From Synergistaceae bacterium (lineage in GTDB: Bacteria > Synergistota > Synergistia > Synergistales > Aminobacteriaceae), in assembly GCA_031289165.1 (NCBI GenBank), contig JAITPZ010000276.1, positions 1 to 15,992 on the forward strand: 15,992 bases of DNA, in the 5' to 3' direction. Positions 1-8,150 of the stretch are shown here, piece after piece. The translations under genes were made by a program, and so were the position numbers. Numbering within the stretch: position 1 is the first letter of the stretch; every line of letters starts with the position of its first letter. The notes beneath the pieces are model-generated. The model was not told the origin of the DNA, did no database searches, and worked only from the letters and a program-made list of their open reading frames with translations.

Positions 1-367
1 GCATCTCCGCGACCTTCACGTCCGATTTTGTCGTCGACCATAAAAGCGCCGTCCAGCCGTCCTCGTCCGTCGCGTCGACGTCGGCGCCCGACCGAAGCAG
101 AACTTCGACGATCTCGGGCCTGTTCAGACTGACGGCCAGCATCAGGGGCGTAAGGCCGTGTTCGTCGGAGGCGTTGACGTCCGCCCACCCCGCGAGGGCC
201 TCCTCGACCTCCGTGGGCGTCCCGTCGGTGCAGAGCTCGAAAAAGTCGAGGGCGCCCATTTTCTCGGAGGACAGGGCGGAGCAGGCCAGGAAAAAAACGA
301 CCAGAACGGAACACGACAGGACGGCGCCCTTTCGAATGAAATTTTTCCGGACAAAATTCTTCCTCAC
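1..367 (-). CDS. Ankyrin-repeat probable lipoprotein (C-terminus outside window)
   Basis: At least 122 residues are visible, running off the window's left edge. I chose a GTG start at 367 because a GGGGGAG ribosome site lies just upstream and the start gives a proper export signal: a basic stretch with R2, K3, R7, K8, R12 and K13, a hydrophobic core at about 15-28, then FLAC with Cys29 as the likely lipidated residue (Phe at -3 is tolerated but not ideal). From about residue 62 there are ankyrin units: ADVNASDEHGLTPLMLAVSL, then helix PEIVEVLLRSG, then a second turn GADVDATDEDGWTALLWS. Ankyrin repeats are protein-binding scaffolds; the partner is unknown. It follows the J-like membrane protein gene with 54 bp between them, so co-transcription is likely. 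The ankyrin identity is clear from the motifs, while lipidation is an inference. No ATG start of comparable quality was seen. Confidence 0.8.
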   Translation of the reverse strand, partial: MRKNFVRKNFIRKGAVLSCSVLVVFFLACSALSSEKMGALDFFELCTDGTPTEVEEALAGWADVNASDEHGLTPLMLAVSLNRPEIVEVLLRSGADVDATDEDGWTALLWSTTKSDVKVAEM

Positions 368-421
368 TCCGATCTCCCCCTTCAGGATTAGTGACTCGTC
401 ATGTCGGGATTTGAGGCCGCT

Positions 422-1768
422 TCAGCGTCCCCGGCCGATGCGCCAGCGTTGGAGAACACGATCCAGCGTGATCTCCCATTCGGATTCCTCATCCACGGGA
501 TAGCTCATCGTTAAGGAGAACAGCTGATTATCCTCCTCGAAAATCAGGTTCCTGAGGCGCACGACGTACCCCGGGACAGAGCGGGTTTCCGCCGTCAGAA
601 CGTCCGCGAGGCGTCCGCCCCTCTCTCCCCGGGCCCGGTCGCTCGAGGCGACGTCGGGAAACAGCCGGGCGAATTCCTCGTACTGTTGTTCCTGCATTCT
701 GCTCCGGGCCTCGGCGGGAGGGGGCATCGCGCGACCGTCGCGGCGCGTCCATCGATAGACGAGAAGCTCGAACATGAAGTCCGGGCCCTGCTCCCGCAGT
801 CCATAGGGGCGTGCCGTCAGGGCATTGCGCGCGTATTGAACGGTCTGCCCCTGTTCGAATTTGTGATTCGCTTCGACGTTGTCGTCCACATGCCAGGAGG
901 CGGGAATTTCCATGGTTCCCGCGTCGAAAAGCTCAATGCTCTGCCATTTTTCCCCGGCAGCGCTCTCGAAGGCGGGCGGAGCCGCGGGATTGTCCGCGAT
1001 GACCGGGGCCGTCTCCCGATTGAAGGCGGCGCAGACGGCCATGCTGAGGGCGACGGAGAAAAACAGGGCGAACGTGCAGGACGTGAGGCGTCCGAAAAGG
1101 GGAGCGCGAAGCGCGCGAGGCAGCGTGAGCACCGCGCAGTGGGTGGAGAGGACGACGAGAAGCGGTCCCCAGCCCCAGAGGTACAGAGCCGGAACGTAGC
1201 GAAACGTCCGGCCGGGCAGGGTGAAGGAAAAGGCCAGAATTGTCGACGTCAGCAGGTCGGCGACCATGAGGCTCAGAGGAAAACAGGACAGAATCGTCAC
1301 CCGATTTCTCAGGGGACGTCTGAAAAACACGAAGCGCACCAGGAGGGGAAAGACGCAACTCAGGACGGCGGTGATCAGCCCCGCAAAGCGGACGCTTCCC
1401 CGCAGGCCCGCCGGCGCCGTGTCGGAAAGCACGGAGGGAATCAGCCACTGAATGAATACGACCGCGATCGGACACAGCAACAGCGATCCCGCAAGCTCTC
1501 GCGCGGATGCCTCGTCGAGCCGTTCCCGCATTTCTTCATGTTTTCTGTACCGCTTTGCGGCGCTGTGACGGGAAGAAAGCGCGGCGACCGAGGCGTACTC
1601 CAGCGCCCTGTCGAGAGCGTCGCTCCGGATACGCGCAAACTCCCGCTCCGGCGAACCCTCCGCGAAGCGGGCCGGATCGTAAAGTCGTTTTTTAGCTCGA
1701 TAGGCCTTCTCTATCTCCTCGATATCGGTGGAGGCGTGTATCCCCAACAGGGCCCAGGCGTTTTCCAC
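422..1768 (-). CDS. Multi-pass membrane protein with degenerate J-like N-terminal domain
   Basis: 448 residues from a GTG start; an in-frame TGA three codons upstream fixes this as the first possible start, with AAAGGA about 9 nt before it. Residues 1-62 look like a J domain (WALLGIHASTDIEEIEKAYR), but the catalytic HPD loop is replaced by YDPARFA, so DnaK stimulation is not expected. Five hydrophobic segments follow at about 93-114, 127-149, 157-182, 193-216 and 229-249. The last ~190 residues are soluble and begin with a stretch containing FDAGTMEIPASW, the kind of opening seen in small exported PsbP/DcrB-like domains; that resemblance is weak. With five crossings, an inside N-terminus would put the C-terminal domain outside. 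Its neighbours are an ankyrin-like fragment upstream and an ankyrin lipoprotein downstream, suggesting a shared envelope function. I do not recognise the full-length family. Confidence 0.75.
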   Translation of the reverse strand: MENAWALLGIHASTDIEEIEKAYRAKKRLYDPARFAEGSPEREFARIRSDALDRALEYASVAALSSRHSAAKRYRKHEEMRERLDEASARELAGSLLLCPIAVVFIQWLIPSVLSDTAPAGLRGSVRFAGLITAVLSCVFPLLVRFVFFRRPLRNRVTILSCFPLSLMVADLLTSTILAFSFTLPGRTFRYVPALYLWGWGPLLVVLSTHCAVLTLPRALRAPLFGRLTSCTFALFFSVALSMAVCAAFNRETAPVIADNPAAPPAFESAAGEKWQSIELFDAGTMEIPASWHVDDNVEANHKFEQGQTVQYARNALTARPYGLREQGPDFMFELLVYRWTRRDGRAMPPPAEARSRMQEQQYEEFARLFPDVASSDRARGERGGRLADVLTAETRSVPGYVVRLRNLIFEEDNQLFSLTMSYPVDEESEWEITLDRVLQRWRIGRGR

Positions 1769-1791
1769 AGAACATCATCCTTTGTGAGACG

Positions 1792-1989
1792 TCATTCGAA
1801 AAATGTCCGTCTCGAAAGCACCCGGCGGAATTCCTCGTCTCTGAAAAAACGGAACACCTGAGCGCGTCGCAGGGGATGCCGCCATCCCTCCGTGGGCCGA
1901 ATACAGGACAGAACAGTATTGCCCGACGCGTCCCGGGGGTTGAAATCAGCGCCCGCATCAGGGGCGAAATTCCTTTTCGCTTTTTCCAT
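1792..1989 (-). pseudogene. Short ankyrin-like ORF, probable remnant
   Basis: A 65-codon ORF with a good ribosome site (GGGGGAAGG, 5 nt before ATG). Its first 30 residues contain one ankyrin-like turn, DAGADFNPRDASGNTVLS, matching the GAD-N-RD-G-T-L pattern of the downstream lipoprotein's repeats. The rest (HPLRRAQVFRFFRDEEFRRV) is basic and aromatic and does not continue the repeat. There is no room for a normal ankyrin protein: it begins 57 bp after the deoxynucleoside kinase stop and ends 23 bp before the J-like gene. I read it as the decayed remains of an ankyrin gene, or a short translated leader for the operon. The ankyrin turn is visible in the sequence; the pseudogene status is inference. 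Confidence 0.4.
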
Positions 1990-2046
1990 TCAAACCTTCC
2001 CCCGATTTTCCAAACCTTTTTCGTCTCCCGGCCTTCGCCCGGGATG

Positions 2047-2703
2047 CTACGCCATGTCCCCCTCCTGTCCCTTCGGGAACCTCTCAGGAAAAAAGGCCGC
2101 GACCTCGCGCAGAAAATGTTCCACCCGGTCGGGCGTATGGATGAAGTTGGGGTCGGAAAGGTCGAGCACCAGGAAGTTCGGGATGTCCACCTCCGATTTC
2201 ACGAAATCGATGAAGGGGGCGTACGCGCCGTACAGCGCCCGCCAGTATTCCTCGCCCGCGACGATCTCGTCCTCCCTGCCGCGCACATGAATGCGTCTCA
2301 TGATCTCCTCGAACGGGCAGTGAACGAGGATCAGAAGGCGCGGGGGCTTCGTGTATCTGAGCAGGGAGTCGTACAGGGTGAGGTAGCAGCCGAACTGACT
2401 GTCGCGGAAATAACCCTGTTTGTAGTATAGCGTGGCGTACACCTTGTCCCCGAAGATGCTGCGGTCCATGATGTACCGGTCCTCCTCGGACGCGCAGAGG
2501 TACTGCGCGAACCGCGTGACCAGAAAATTGAGCTGCATCGGAAACGCCCAGCGCCGATCGCGATGAAAACGACCCAGCAGGTCGTTCTGATCGCGAAATT
2601 CCTCCGGCATGACGTCGAATCCCAGCCGCTTCGACAGCAGGTTTACGATCGTGGACTTCCCGCTGGCGGTCATTCCCTCGACGATGATCTGAATCTGTCC
2701 CAT
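2047..2703 (-). CDS. Deoxynucleoside kinase (dNK/dGK-dCK family)
   Basis: 218 residues, normal length for bacterial deoxyadenosine/deoxyguanosine-type kinases, which phosphorylate salvaged deoxynucleosides in the cytoplasm using ATP or another NTP. The family motifs are in order: P-loop GMTASGKST (10-18), the MPEE stretch with the likely catalytic glutamate (E34/E35), the DRS motif (80-82, in the place of ERS) in YIMDRSIFGDKVYA, and the arginine-rich lid RIHVRGREDE (136-145). The ATG start puts the P-loop at the extreme N-terminus as expected; AAGGA lies about 11 nt upstream. It sits 46 bp after the diguanylate cyclase gene, so it may be the last gene of that transcript. Substrate preference (dA, dG, dC) cannot be told from sequence alone. 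The family call is firm. Confidence 0.88.
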   Translation of the reverse strand: MGQIQIIVEGMTASGKSTIVNLLSKRLGFDVMPEEFRDQNDLLGRFHRDRRWAFPMQLNFLVTRFAQYLCASEEDRYIMDRSIFGDKVYATLYYKQGYFRDSQFGCYLTLYDSLLRYTKPPRLLILVHCPFEEIMRRIHVRGREDEIVAGEEYWRALYGAYAPFIDFVKSEVDIPNFLVLDLSDPNFIHTPDRVEHFLREVAAFFPERFPKGQEGDMA

Positions 2704-2749
2704 GTGATTCGCATTCCTTTCGTGAACTAATGCCCCCGGGATTAAGCGG

Positions 2750-4654
2750 TCATTCGTCCGAGGTCAGAGACTCGGCAGGAAGCAGTTCGCGCGCGGATGC
2801 GGAGCGGTTCCCGCCGCCTCGCTTCGCCTCCGTCATCGCGTCGTAGGCGCAGGCGACGAAGGCGGAAACGTCCATGTCCTTTCGCAGTTCCGCAATCCCG
2901 CCGCTGAGCGTCAGGTGTGTATTTTCACTGAAAATCTGGTGCTCCGTCATGTCGCGGAGCTGCTCCGCCAGCTGAATGGCGGCGTTTATCGGGCAGGGCG
3001 TCAGAATCATGAACTCATCGCCGCCCCACCTTCCCAGAAAGTCGGTTGAGCGAATGCGGCTGCGAAAAATCGTCGCCAGCTCCCTGAGAATACGATCGCT
3101 GGCGGCATAGCCGATCCGCTCGTTCATGTTTCTGAAACGATCGATATCGAACATGACAATCGACAGAGACCCGCGATAACGAAGGGCGCGTTCGACCTCC
3201 GTCTCGAGAACCCGTTCCATGCCCTGCCGGTTCAGGGTTCCCGTGGAGCTGTCCGTCGTGGACATGCGCTTCAACTGCTCTTCGGTGCGACGCAGTCGCG
3301 TATTGTCCGTGCAGCTCACGAGCGTCGCATCCTGGTCGCCCCACGTGACGGAAGTTCCCTTCAGCTCGAGACAGAGAACCTCTCCATTCCGGGTGCAGAC
3401 CCGGCACTCCACTCCGGTGGAGAAATCCCCGCCGGTCATCTGGCGAATTTTGGCGTCCAGCCCCTCGTTGAGGGAGTCGCCCTCCATAGCGAAGTCTGAA
3501 AACTGACTTCCGACGACGTCCTCCCGCCTCAGCCTGAGGGTTCGAAGAAAATACGCGTTGGCCTCGAGGCAGCACCCATTTTCATCAAGGATGACGCACA
3601 TTTTCGAGAGGGCGTTCAGCAACTCGAGCTGAGAGTCGAGTCTGGCCCCCCCGCCTCTTTCGGGGTCGCCGGCCGGTTCCCCATTTTTTGAGTCACTGTT
3701 TGGGGTCTCCGCGTTTCTTATTTCGTTTTTTGCTCCAACGAAAGTGGTCCCGTTCGCGCTCTTTTCCTCCGAATCGCTTTTTTCACTCAAAAGGGAAGTA
3801 AGGTTCGCCACGGCCCCCACGATGCCGCCCTGCGGGGAGAACAGCGGGGCCACGGTTACATTCCATCGGCTGCCTCTGCTGGCGCCGTTTTCGGTGAGCG
3901 CGGTCACGCCCGTGCTTCCGTTGTAAGCCTCCCGTATCAGTTCGTGCAGCTCCATATCGAAGGCCGTCTCAAGCCCGGCGGGATAGGCGAGGCCTCCCGC
4001 GCATTCGTGCCCGAGAAAACGTCGGGCGATCTCCCGATAGCCGCGGGTGGCGTAGAGCAGAACGCCCTCCCGGTCGACGGCGAAACACAAAAGTCCGGGA
4101 CAGCTGGCGAGCATCTGAATCGCGTAGGCGGGGCCGTAGTCGCTGGGAACCGGGGGTTCCGTCTTTTCCCGAATCAGCTCCGTCACGTCGGACGCGACGC
4201 TCTGGATGACCGGCGTTCCCTGCCACCTGGAGGACGAGAGCTCCATATTCAACCACCCCAATGTTCCATCGGCGCGCACGACGGGCAGGGTGACGCGCGT
4301 GGCCTTTTGCGCGGCCTCTTTCAGGACGAACTCCGCCTCGCTGGTGTAACCGGGGCCGGAAAGCGACTGCAACGTCATCTCCGTGCCGCCCCGGAGCTGG
4401 AAGCCAAAAAACTCCTCCGCGCGACGATTTATCATGCGCAGTATCCCGGAAGGGGAAAGGATCATGTACAGAAAAACGGCGCTGTCCATCAGGTTCAGGT
4501 AACGCTGTTCCATCTCGTACAGCACTTTCTCGGTACGCCGCGCCTTCATCACTTCCCGCTCGAGCGCGACGATACGCGTGAGAAGCATATTCCTTTCCTG
4601 TTCGGAATCGACAAAATCCTCATCCGAAGGCAGCTCCCGCGCAGGCATAGCCAT
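2750..4654 (-). CDS. PAS-PAS-PAS-GGDEF diguanylate cyclase
   Basis: About 634 residues from the ATG at 4654, chosen over an upstream in-frame TTG (4669) because GGAGG lies 5 nt before this ATG. A short coiled coil (about 15-50) is followed by three PAS-like domains at roughly 45-160, 180-290 and 340-460, then a GGDEF domain from about 465. The active-site motif WGGDEF is intact (first G near 544), and the inhibitory I-site RSTD stands exactly five residues before it, so c-di-GMP product inhibition is expected. DSSTGTLNR and FDIDRF are the other family landmarks. No membrane segment or EAL domain is present, so this should be a cytoplasmic cyclase that senses through PAS ligands. The linker between PAS2 and PAS3 is Ser/Asn/Lys/Glu-rich and encoded by noticeably AT-richer DNA than its surroundings. 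Signal and output are unknown. Confidence 0.92.
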   Translation of the reverse strand: MAMPARELPSDEDFVDSEQERNMLLTRIVALEREVMKARRTEKVLYEMEQRYLNLMDSAVFLYMILSPSGILRMINRRAEEFFGFQLRGGTEMTLQSLSGPGYTSEAEFVLKEAAQKATRVTLPVVRADGTLGWLNMELSSSRWQGTPVIQSVASDVTELIREKTEPPVPSDYGPAYAIQMLASCPGLLCFAVDREGVLLYATRGYREIARRFLGHECAGGLAYPAGLETAFDMELHELIREAYNGSTGVTALTENGASRGSRWNVTVAPLFSPQGGIVGAVANLTSLLSEKSDSEEKSANGTTFVGAKNEIRNAETPNSDSKNGEPAGDPERGGGARLDSQLELLNALSKMCVILDENGCCLEANAYFLRTLRLRREDVVGSQFSDFAMEGDSLNEGLDAKIRQMTGGDFSTGVECRVCTRNGEVLCLELKGTSVTWGDQDATLVSCTDNTRLRRTEEQLKRMSTTDSSTGTLNRQGMERVLETEVERALRYRGSLSIVMFDIDRFRNMNERIGYAASDRILRELATIFRSRIRSTDFLGRWGGDEFMILTPCPINAAIQLAEQLRDMTEHQIFSENTHLTLSGGIAELRKDMDVSAFVACAYDAMTEAKRGGGNRSASARELLPAESLTSDE

Positions 4655-4686
4655 CCATCCCTCCACCAATGCCCGGACTTTGCGGC

Positions 4687-4713
4687 ATCGTATGCAAAAA
4701 AATACACTGCCAA
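4687..4713 (-). promoter_or_regulatory. Possible promoter for the diguanylate cyclase gene
   Basis: In the 65-bp gap upstream of the cyclase gene, the minus strand reads TTGGCA (4713-4708) and TACGAT (4692-4687), separated by a T-rich spacer of 15 bp. The hexamers are fair, but the spacing is shorter than the usual 16-18 bp, so this is weak evidence. The gap is AT-rich compared with the coding DNA on either side. Confidence 0.28.
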
Positions 4714-4719
4714 ATTACG

Positions 4720-5235
4720 TTACAGCCTTTTTGGAAACCACCCGCCGGTACATCGCTTGACGTCGGATATCGTCACGAAACCCTGGTCGGTGAAGAGTTC
4801 CTGAACCGTCCGGACGTCGTGCCGGTGGCAGAAGATTTTGACCAGCAGCTTCGGGCCACTGCGCCCCAGCGCGTTGATGACCGTAGCGCCCAAACCCATA
4901 CACCGCACGGCCTCGATGGACAGAGCCGCGTTCTCGTCATCGTCCAGAACGACCTCCACAAGAATGAAGGTGTTGAGCAACCGTTCCTCCAGCCAGGATC
5001 CCACGAGGTTCCCCGTCGCGAACCCCCCGCAGTAAAACACGAGATCCACCATGGACAGCGTTCTCCCTCCGCCCAGAATGGAGCCCAGAACCACCATGTA
5101 GACCATGACCTCGAAGAATCCGATGCAGGCCGCAATGAGGCGCTGTCCTTTGACAAGAAACAGAAGGCGTACAGTATTGCAGCTCACATCGACAATCCGC
5201 GCGAAGAAGATTCCCAAAAGAACCCATATACTCAT
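4720..5235 (-). CDS. UPF0316 (YebE-type, DUF5698/DUF2179) membrane protein
   Basis: 171 residues from the ATG at 5235, which has GAGAGG about 9 nt upstream; an in-frame ATG ten codons earlier has no ribosome site. The N-terminal half has three membrane segments (about 1-28, 33-53, 60-80), including the family-typical stretch FFARIVDVSCNTVRLLFLVKG. The C-terminal ~85 residues form a soluble alpha/beta domain of the DUF2179 type (SGPKLLVKIFCHRHDV, then VQELFTDQGFVTISDVKR). The biochemical function of this family is not established. It lies 139 bp after the response regulator gene and 65 bp before the diguanylate cyclase gene. The family call rests on overall architecture and the N-terminal signature; I am fairly sure of it, but no function can be assigned. 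Confidence 0.82.
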   Translation of the reverse strand: MSIWVLLGIFFARIVDVSCNTVRLLFLVKGQRLIAACIGFFEVMVYMVVLGSILGGGRTLSMVDLVFYCGGFATGNLVGSWLEERLLNTFILVEVVLDDDENAALSIEAVRCMGLGATVINALGRSGPKLLVKIFCHRHDVRTVQELFTDQGFVTISDVKRCTGGWFPKRL

Positions 5236-5334
5236 CGCTGCGTCCCTCTCCGAATCGCTCGACATGTTTTTTATTGCACTTTTATCTTAGCATATGCGGT
5301 TGGTATTACGAGAAGAAAAAAAGGATGAGAGTGA

Positions 5335-5350
5335 CTTTTTGAGCAAAAAG
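5335..5350. repeat. Perfect AT-rich palindrome after the response regulator gene
   Basis: CTTTTTGAGCAAAAAG has perfect 7-bp arms around AG. It lies 24 bp after the response regulator stop. On the minus strand a run of seven T follows at 5322-5316, about 12 nt further on. It could take part in termination of the two-component operon or be an operator for the next gene, but the stem is AT-rich and the T run is not adjacent, so neither is well supported. Confidence 0.3.
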
Positions 5351-5373
5351 CACAAGGCCCGGACAGGGAAAAT

Positions 5374-6105
5374 TTATTCCTGAACGGTTCCGCCCCGATC
5401 CCCGCTTTCGAGCCGGTACCCGACTCCGTGGACGGTGCAGAGGAAGCGGGGGGCGGAGGGGTCGTCCTCCAGCTTCTGGCGAAGGCGCGCCACGTGCTGG
5501 TCGATCGACCGGGTCGTGATCTCGCAGTCGATGCCCCACACGGTCTCCAGCAGGGCCTCGCGGGAGACGACTCTGCCCTCGTTCGCGGCGAGGCAGAGCA
5601 GAAGGGCCGACTCCTTCGGCGTCAGCGTAAAGGAGACGTCCCCTCTGCGCCCGGTCATGCTCCCGAAATCGACAACCGCGTCGCCGAGGCGAAGCCGGGA
5701 AAGAACGCGGGGCTCCGCGGATCCGGCCCCTTTGGACAGAGCCCCCCTGCGCAGGGCCGAGCGGACGCGCGCAAGCAGCTCCGCCATGCCGAACGGCTTG
5801 ACGATGTAGTCGTCCGCCCCCAGCTCCAGGCCGATCACCCTGTCGATCTCCTCCCCCTTCGCGGTGAGCATCAGCACCGGCGTTGTCGAGTCCTCCCGGC
5901 GGATGGCGCGGCAGACGTCGTAGCCGTTCATCTTCGGCATCATGACGTCCAGCAGCACGAGGTCGGGGCACAGGCTCTGAAACCGCCCGAGTGCCGCCGC
6001 GCCGTCCGAAACCTCATCGACAACGTACCCCTCGAGGCCCAGCAGATCCACAAGCCCCGCCAGAATCGCGGGATCATCCTCCGCGACGAGAATCCGTTCG
6101 TTCAT
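5374..6105 (-). CDS. OmpR/PhoB-family response regulator
   Basis: 243 residues. The receiver domain (1-118) has all catalytic residues: D10/D11 for Mg2+, phosphoacceptor D53 in LLDVMMPKMNGYDVC, T81 and K103 (DDYIVKPF). The C-terminal winged-helix domain (about 138-232) shows LTPKESALLLCLAAN, the recognition helix region TTRSIDQHVARLRQKLE and the closing wing TVHGVGYRLE, all typical of the OmpR/PhoB group. It should bind direct repeats as a dimer once phosphorylated. Its ATG overlaps the histidine kinase stop (ATGA), so the two are translationally coupled and form a cognate pair. A likely target is the four-box array upstream of the VWA gene at 9683-9721, which would make this a feedback circuit. 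The family is certain; the regulon is inferred. Confidence 0.95.
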   Translation of the reverse strand: MNERILVAEDDPAILAGLVDLLGLEGYVVDEVSDGAAALGRFQSLCPDLVLLDVMMPKMNGYDVCRAIRREDSTTPVLMLTAKGEEIDRVIGLELGADDYIVKPFGMAELLARVRSALRRGALSKGAGSAEPRVLSRLRLGDAVVDFGSMTGRRGDVSFTLTPKESALLLCLAANEGRVVSREALLETVWGIDCEITTRSIDQHVARLRQKLEDDPSAPRFLCTVHGVGYRLESGDRGGTVQE

Positions 6106-8126
6106 TTTTTATCCTCCCTTATGGGCAGGCGCAGGGTGAAGAGGCTGCCTCCGTTCGGGCGCGGCGCGTACAGGACGTCACCTCCGTGCCGGCGCGCGAT
6201 GTCCCGGGCTATGGAAAGGCCCAGGCCCGCGCCGCTCCGCGAGGTGGAAAGGGAGTCGTCGACCCGGAAAAACTCGCGGAATATCCTGTCCGCGAATCGG
6301 GGCTCGACCCCGATTCCCCGGTCGGCGACCTCCAGAACGGCCATCTCCCCTCCGCTCCCATTCACGTTTGTTTCCGTCTCGCAGCGCACCCGTATCTCCC
6401 GAACGTCGCCGGAGTACTTTTCCGCGTTCGACAGGAGGTTCATGACGACCTGCCGCAGCGCCTCCCTGTTCCCCAGGACCGGCAGCGGCCCGTCGTCCTC
6501 CACGGCGATCGCGAAGCCGTTTTTCATCAGATGCGGTTCGAGCTGCGCGGCCGTCTCCCTCGCCAGCTCCGTCAGGGAAAGGGCCTGCATGGAATGAGAA
6601 TAGTTCGCCTTCCCGCGCTTCGAGAGGGCGAGTACGTTGTCGATCAGCCGCGTGAGGCGGTCGACCTCCGACATCATCGTGCGCAGGTATTCCCGCCGCT
6701 TCCTCTCGTCCCCCTGCCTGCCGGAGAGCAGCAGCTCCGCGAAAAGCCGGATGGAGGTCAGGGGCGTCTTCAGTTCGTGGGAGACGTTGGTCACGAACGT
6801 CGTTTTCTGTGCGGCGACGCGCATTTCCGACGAGAGCATCCACAGAACGGCCAGGCTCCCCAGTCCGATCAGCAGAAAGAGCGAGGCCACCAGAACCCAC
6901 ACGACGAGGGCCGCGAAACGGGCCCGCGACGTCAGATCGGCGGGGTTGACAAGCCATATCCCCACTTCCCAGCGCGGCAGGAGAGGGGAGATCTCCCTCG
7001 CCACGAAGGGGCGGCGCCAGTCCGGGGCCGCGGGAAACTCCGGCGTGACGAGGGGGGTTCCCCGGTCGTCCAGCGCGGCGAGAACACGGACCTCGGAGAG
7101 CACGGCGGGAAGAACGTCCACGATCCGCTCCCGAAGGGCGTCCATGCGAAGCGTGCAGCCGACGATTTCCAAACCCGCGACGCTCGCGTCCATGACGCCT
7201 GACGAACGCTTCGTCCAGAACAGCACCTCCAGGCCCTCGTCGGAGAGGCGGGGCAGAAGGCCCCCGCTCGACCCGCTCGATAACTCGGCGAAGTCGCGGC
7301 TCCTGGAGACGGTTCTCGACCGCTCGTCCCGCGCCCCCGCAGGGGACTGCCGGGCCTGGGAGACGACGTTGCGCTGAGAAATTTCGAACCCCTCCTGCGA
7401 GGCCTGCAAAAAAGCCTCCTCGCGGGCCGCCGAATCCACGGCGATTCGGTTTTCCGCCAGTTGCCGGCCAGTCCCGTCGGGAAGCCCCTTCCCCCTCGAC
7501 GGGACGCGGGGCATCGAGTTTTTCGCGGCTGCGGCCTTCCTGACCGCATTTTCGTTCGCTCCCTCGTAATTTTCCGATTCGACCGATTCCGTCTCCGGCA
7601 TATCCGGCATGGGCATCGGGGACGCGGGAGGCGCTTCAGCGGCGCGGAAATTTTCACCGATACCGACCGTCGCGGAGGGAGCGCGGGATTTTTCAAAGGT
7701 CTTTTCTAATTGCGGTTCCTGCATTTCCTTTCTGTAGACCCGCGCGACGCTGTCGTACACCGGCAGGCGCGCCCCGCCCCGCAGGAAAGCCCCGAAGGAC
7801 GCCGTGAAATTCTCCTGCGCCCTCCCCGACAAAACGAGCCGCCCGTCCCGAAGCGCGAAGGACACGTCCGCCAGAGGGTTCGATGACAGAACGCCGGAGT
7901 TCGCGTCCCGCTCCAGCCTGGCGGCGATGTCGTTCATGAGTTCCTCCACACCGCGGACCGCGAGATCGGCCTCCGTCAGCAGCGTCTCCTCCAGATGGCG
8001 CTCCACGTACAGCGACTCCCTCTCAGCGGCGCGGAGGGCCAGAAAACCAAGGGCGATGCTCGGGACAAGCACCGCCAGAACAAAGATCGAAAATAACAGG
8101 ACCGGGACACGACGCACTTTTTTCAT
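6102..8126 (-). CDS. Transmembrane sensor histidine kinase with large extracytoplasmic domain
   Basis: 674 residues from the ATG at 8126, which has AAGG 6 nt upstream. The frame stays open for 35 more codons, but these lie in the intergenic repeat and should not be included. TM1 is at about 8-30 and TM2 at about 405-431, leaving ~374 residues outside. That part has a helical start (SLYVERHLEETLLTEADLAV), a Pro/Met/Ser/Glu-rich low-complexity stretch at about 149-285 (APPASPMPMPDMPETES) and a second folded section at about 290-400 that could be Cache-like. There is no clear HAMP domain; TM2 leads almost directly into the DHp helix with phospho-accepting H450 (SHELKTP). The ATPase domain has the N box NLLSNAEKY (near 563), DRGIGV (near 602) and GAGLGLSIA (near 632). 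The signal is unknown; the upstream VWA protein is a candidate partner. Confidence 0.93.
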   Translation of the reverse strand: MKKVRRVPVLLFSIFVLAVLVPSIALGFLALRAAERESLYVERHLEETLLTEADLAVRGVEELMNDIAARLERDANSGVLSSNPLADVSFALRDGRLVLSGRAQENFTASFGAFLRGGARLPVYDSVARVYRKEMQEPQLEKTFEKSRAPSATVGIGENFRAAEAPPASPMPMPDMPETESVESENYEGANENAVRKAAAAKNSMPRVPSRGKGLPDGTGRQLAENRIAVDSAAREEAFLQASQEGFEISQRNVVSQARQSPAGARDERSRTVSRSRDFAELSSGSSGGLLPRLSDEGLEVLFWTKRSSGVMDASVAGLEIVGCTLRMDALRERIVDVLPAVLSEVRVLAALDDRGTPLVTPEFPAAPDWRRPFVAREISPLLPRWEVGIWLVNPADLTSRARFAALVVWVLVASLFLLIGLGSLAVLWMLSSEMRVAAQKTTFVTNVSHELKTPLTSIRLFAELLLSGRQGDERKRREYLRTMMSEVDRLTRLIDNVLALSKRGKANYSHSMQALSLTELARETAAQLEPHLMKNGFAIAVEDDGPLPVLGNREALRQVVMNLLSNAEKYSGDVREIRVRCETETNVNGSGGEMAVLEVADRGIGVEPRFADRIFREFFRVDDSLSTSRSGAGLGLSIARDIARRHGGDVLYAPRPNGGSLFTLRLPIREDKK

Positions 8127-8150
8127 TGGCATCCTTAAACTGAAAGACTT

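Noticed and set aside
686..1861. Long plus-strand open frame (391 codons) opposite the J-like gene
   Set aside because: It is Arg/Gly/Glu-rich with no recognisable domain, and it lies wholly antisense to a gene with clear membrane helices. Such frames are expected opposite GC-rich genes.
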